Positions 51,602-51,645 of a DNA stretch of 51,645 bases are shown piece by piece. The position numbers were made by a program, and so were the translations under genes. The DNA is from Candidatus Altimarinota bacterium. Lineage in GTDB: Bacteria; Patescibacteriota; Gracilibacteria; BD1-5; UBA6164. The stretch's first letter is position 1. Every line of letters starts with the position of its first letter. Under the pieces are notes generated by a model. It ran no database searches. It was not told the DNA's origin and saw only the letters and a list, made by a program, of their open reading frames with translations. The stretch is taken from contig JAHDHC010000009.1 in the NCBI GenBank assembly GCA_020631485.1, forward strand, positions 1 through 51,645, given 5' to 3'.

Positions 51602-51645
51602 TTCTTTCCTTTTTTATATCAAAAATGACATTATTTATTATATAT

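Overview
This window comes from a bacterium that reads UGA as glycine (translation table 25), which among known lineages points to candidate phylum Gracilibacteria (BD1-5) or Absconditabacteria (SR1). With UGA=Gly, dozens of short standard-code fragments merge into about 45 full-length genes, and nearly all end in TAA or TAG. In-frame TGA falls at invariant glycines: the P-loops of MiaA, PilT and MutS, the GxG loop of RsmA, and sortase GHS motifs. The DNA is AT-rich. I see no tRNA or rRNA gene, CRISPR array, transposase or phage structural module.

Layout. 1-7.7 kb: a Fic-family protein, a sortase, two membrane proteins (one with peptidoglycan-binding-like repeats), a TspO-like protein, a possible PD-(D/E)XK protein and the pilus retraction ATPase PilT. 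7.8-12.2 kb: housekeeping genes miaA, rpmG (L33), an AMMECR1 protein, ssb, an AI-2E/PerM-type membrane protein and an anti-sigma-factor-like kinase. 12.2-22.2 kb: envelope genes (FecR-like anchored protein, U32 peptidase, SLH/PKD surface protein, a second sortase, VanY-type carboxypeptidase) around rsmA and an N-terminally truncated mutS. 22.2-26.9 kb: a VirB2-like pilin, a PilN/PilO/PilC-like type IV pilus operon, and a type IV pilin fused to leucine-rich repeats. 26.9-28.8 kb: rpmH-rnpA-yidC. 28.8-38.0 kb: a sortable surface protein, a tiny lipoprotein and a 2,681-residue adhesin with nine DUF11-like repeats. 38.1-41.7 kb: yifB/comM, a leader-like RNA region, two unknown genes and a YbaK-type deacylase. 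41.8-50.7 kb, minus strand: a compact type IV secretion-like operon running from ybeY through prgI, a TraC-like gene, a pilin, membrane proteins, secG and a peptide-binding protein to a VirD4/TraG-like ATPase. 50.7-51.6 kb: a candidate structured RNA, a ferredoxin and a small GC-richer ORF.

Together the genes describe a small-genome, probably host-dependent cell that invests heavily in its surface: type IV pili with retraction, two sortases, a giant disulfide-rich adhesin, SLH/PKD proteins and a reduced secretion machine. The most unusual items are the pilin-LRR fusion, the giant adhesin, the clipped MutS, the leader-peptide/terminator pair at 39.7-40.0 kb, the stem-closed RNA at 50.74 kb, and terminators that overlap the next promoter. 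All functions are inferred from sequence motifs read by eye; no database search was run.
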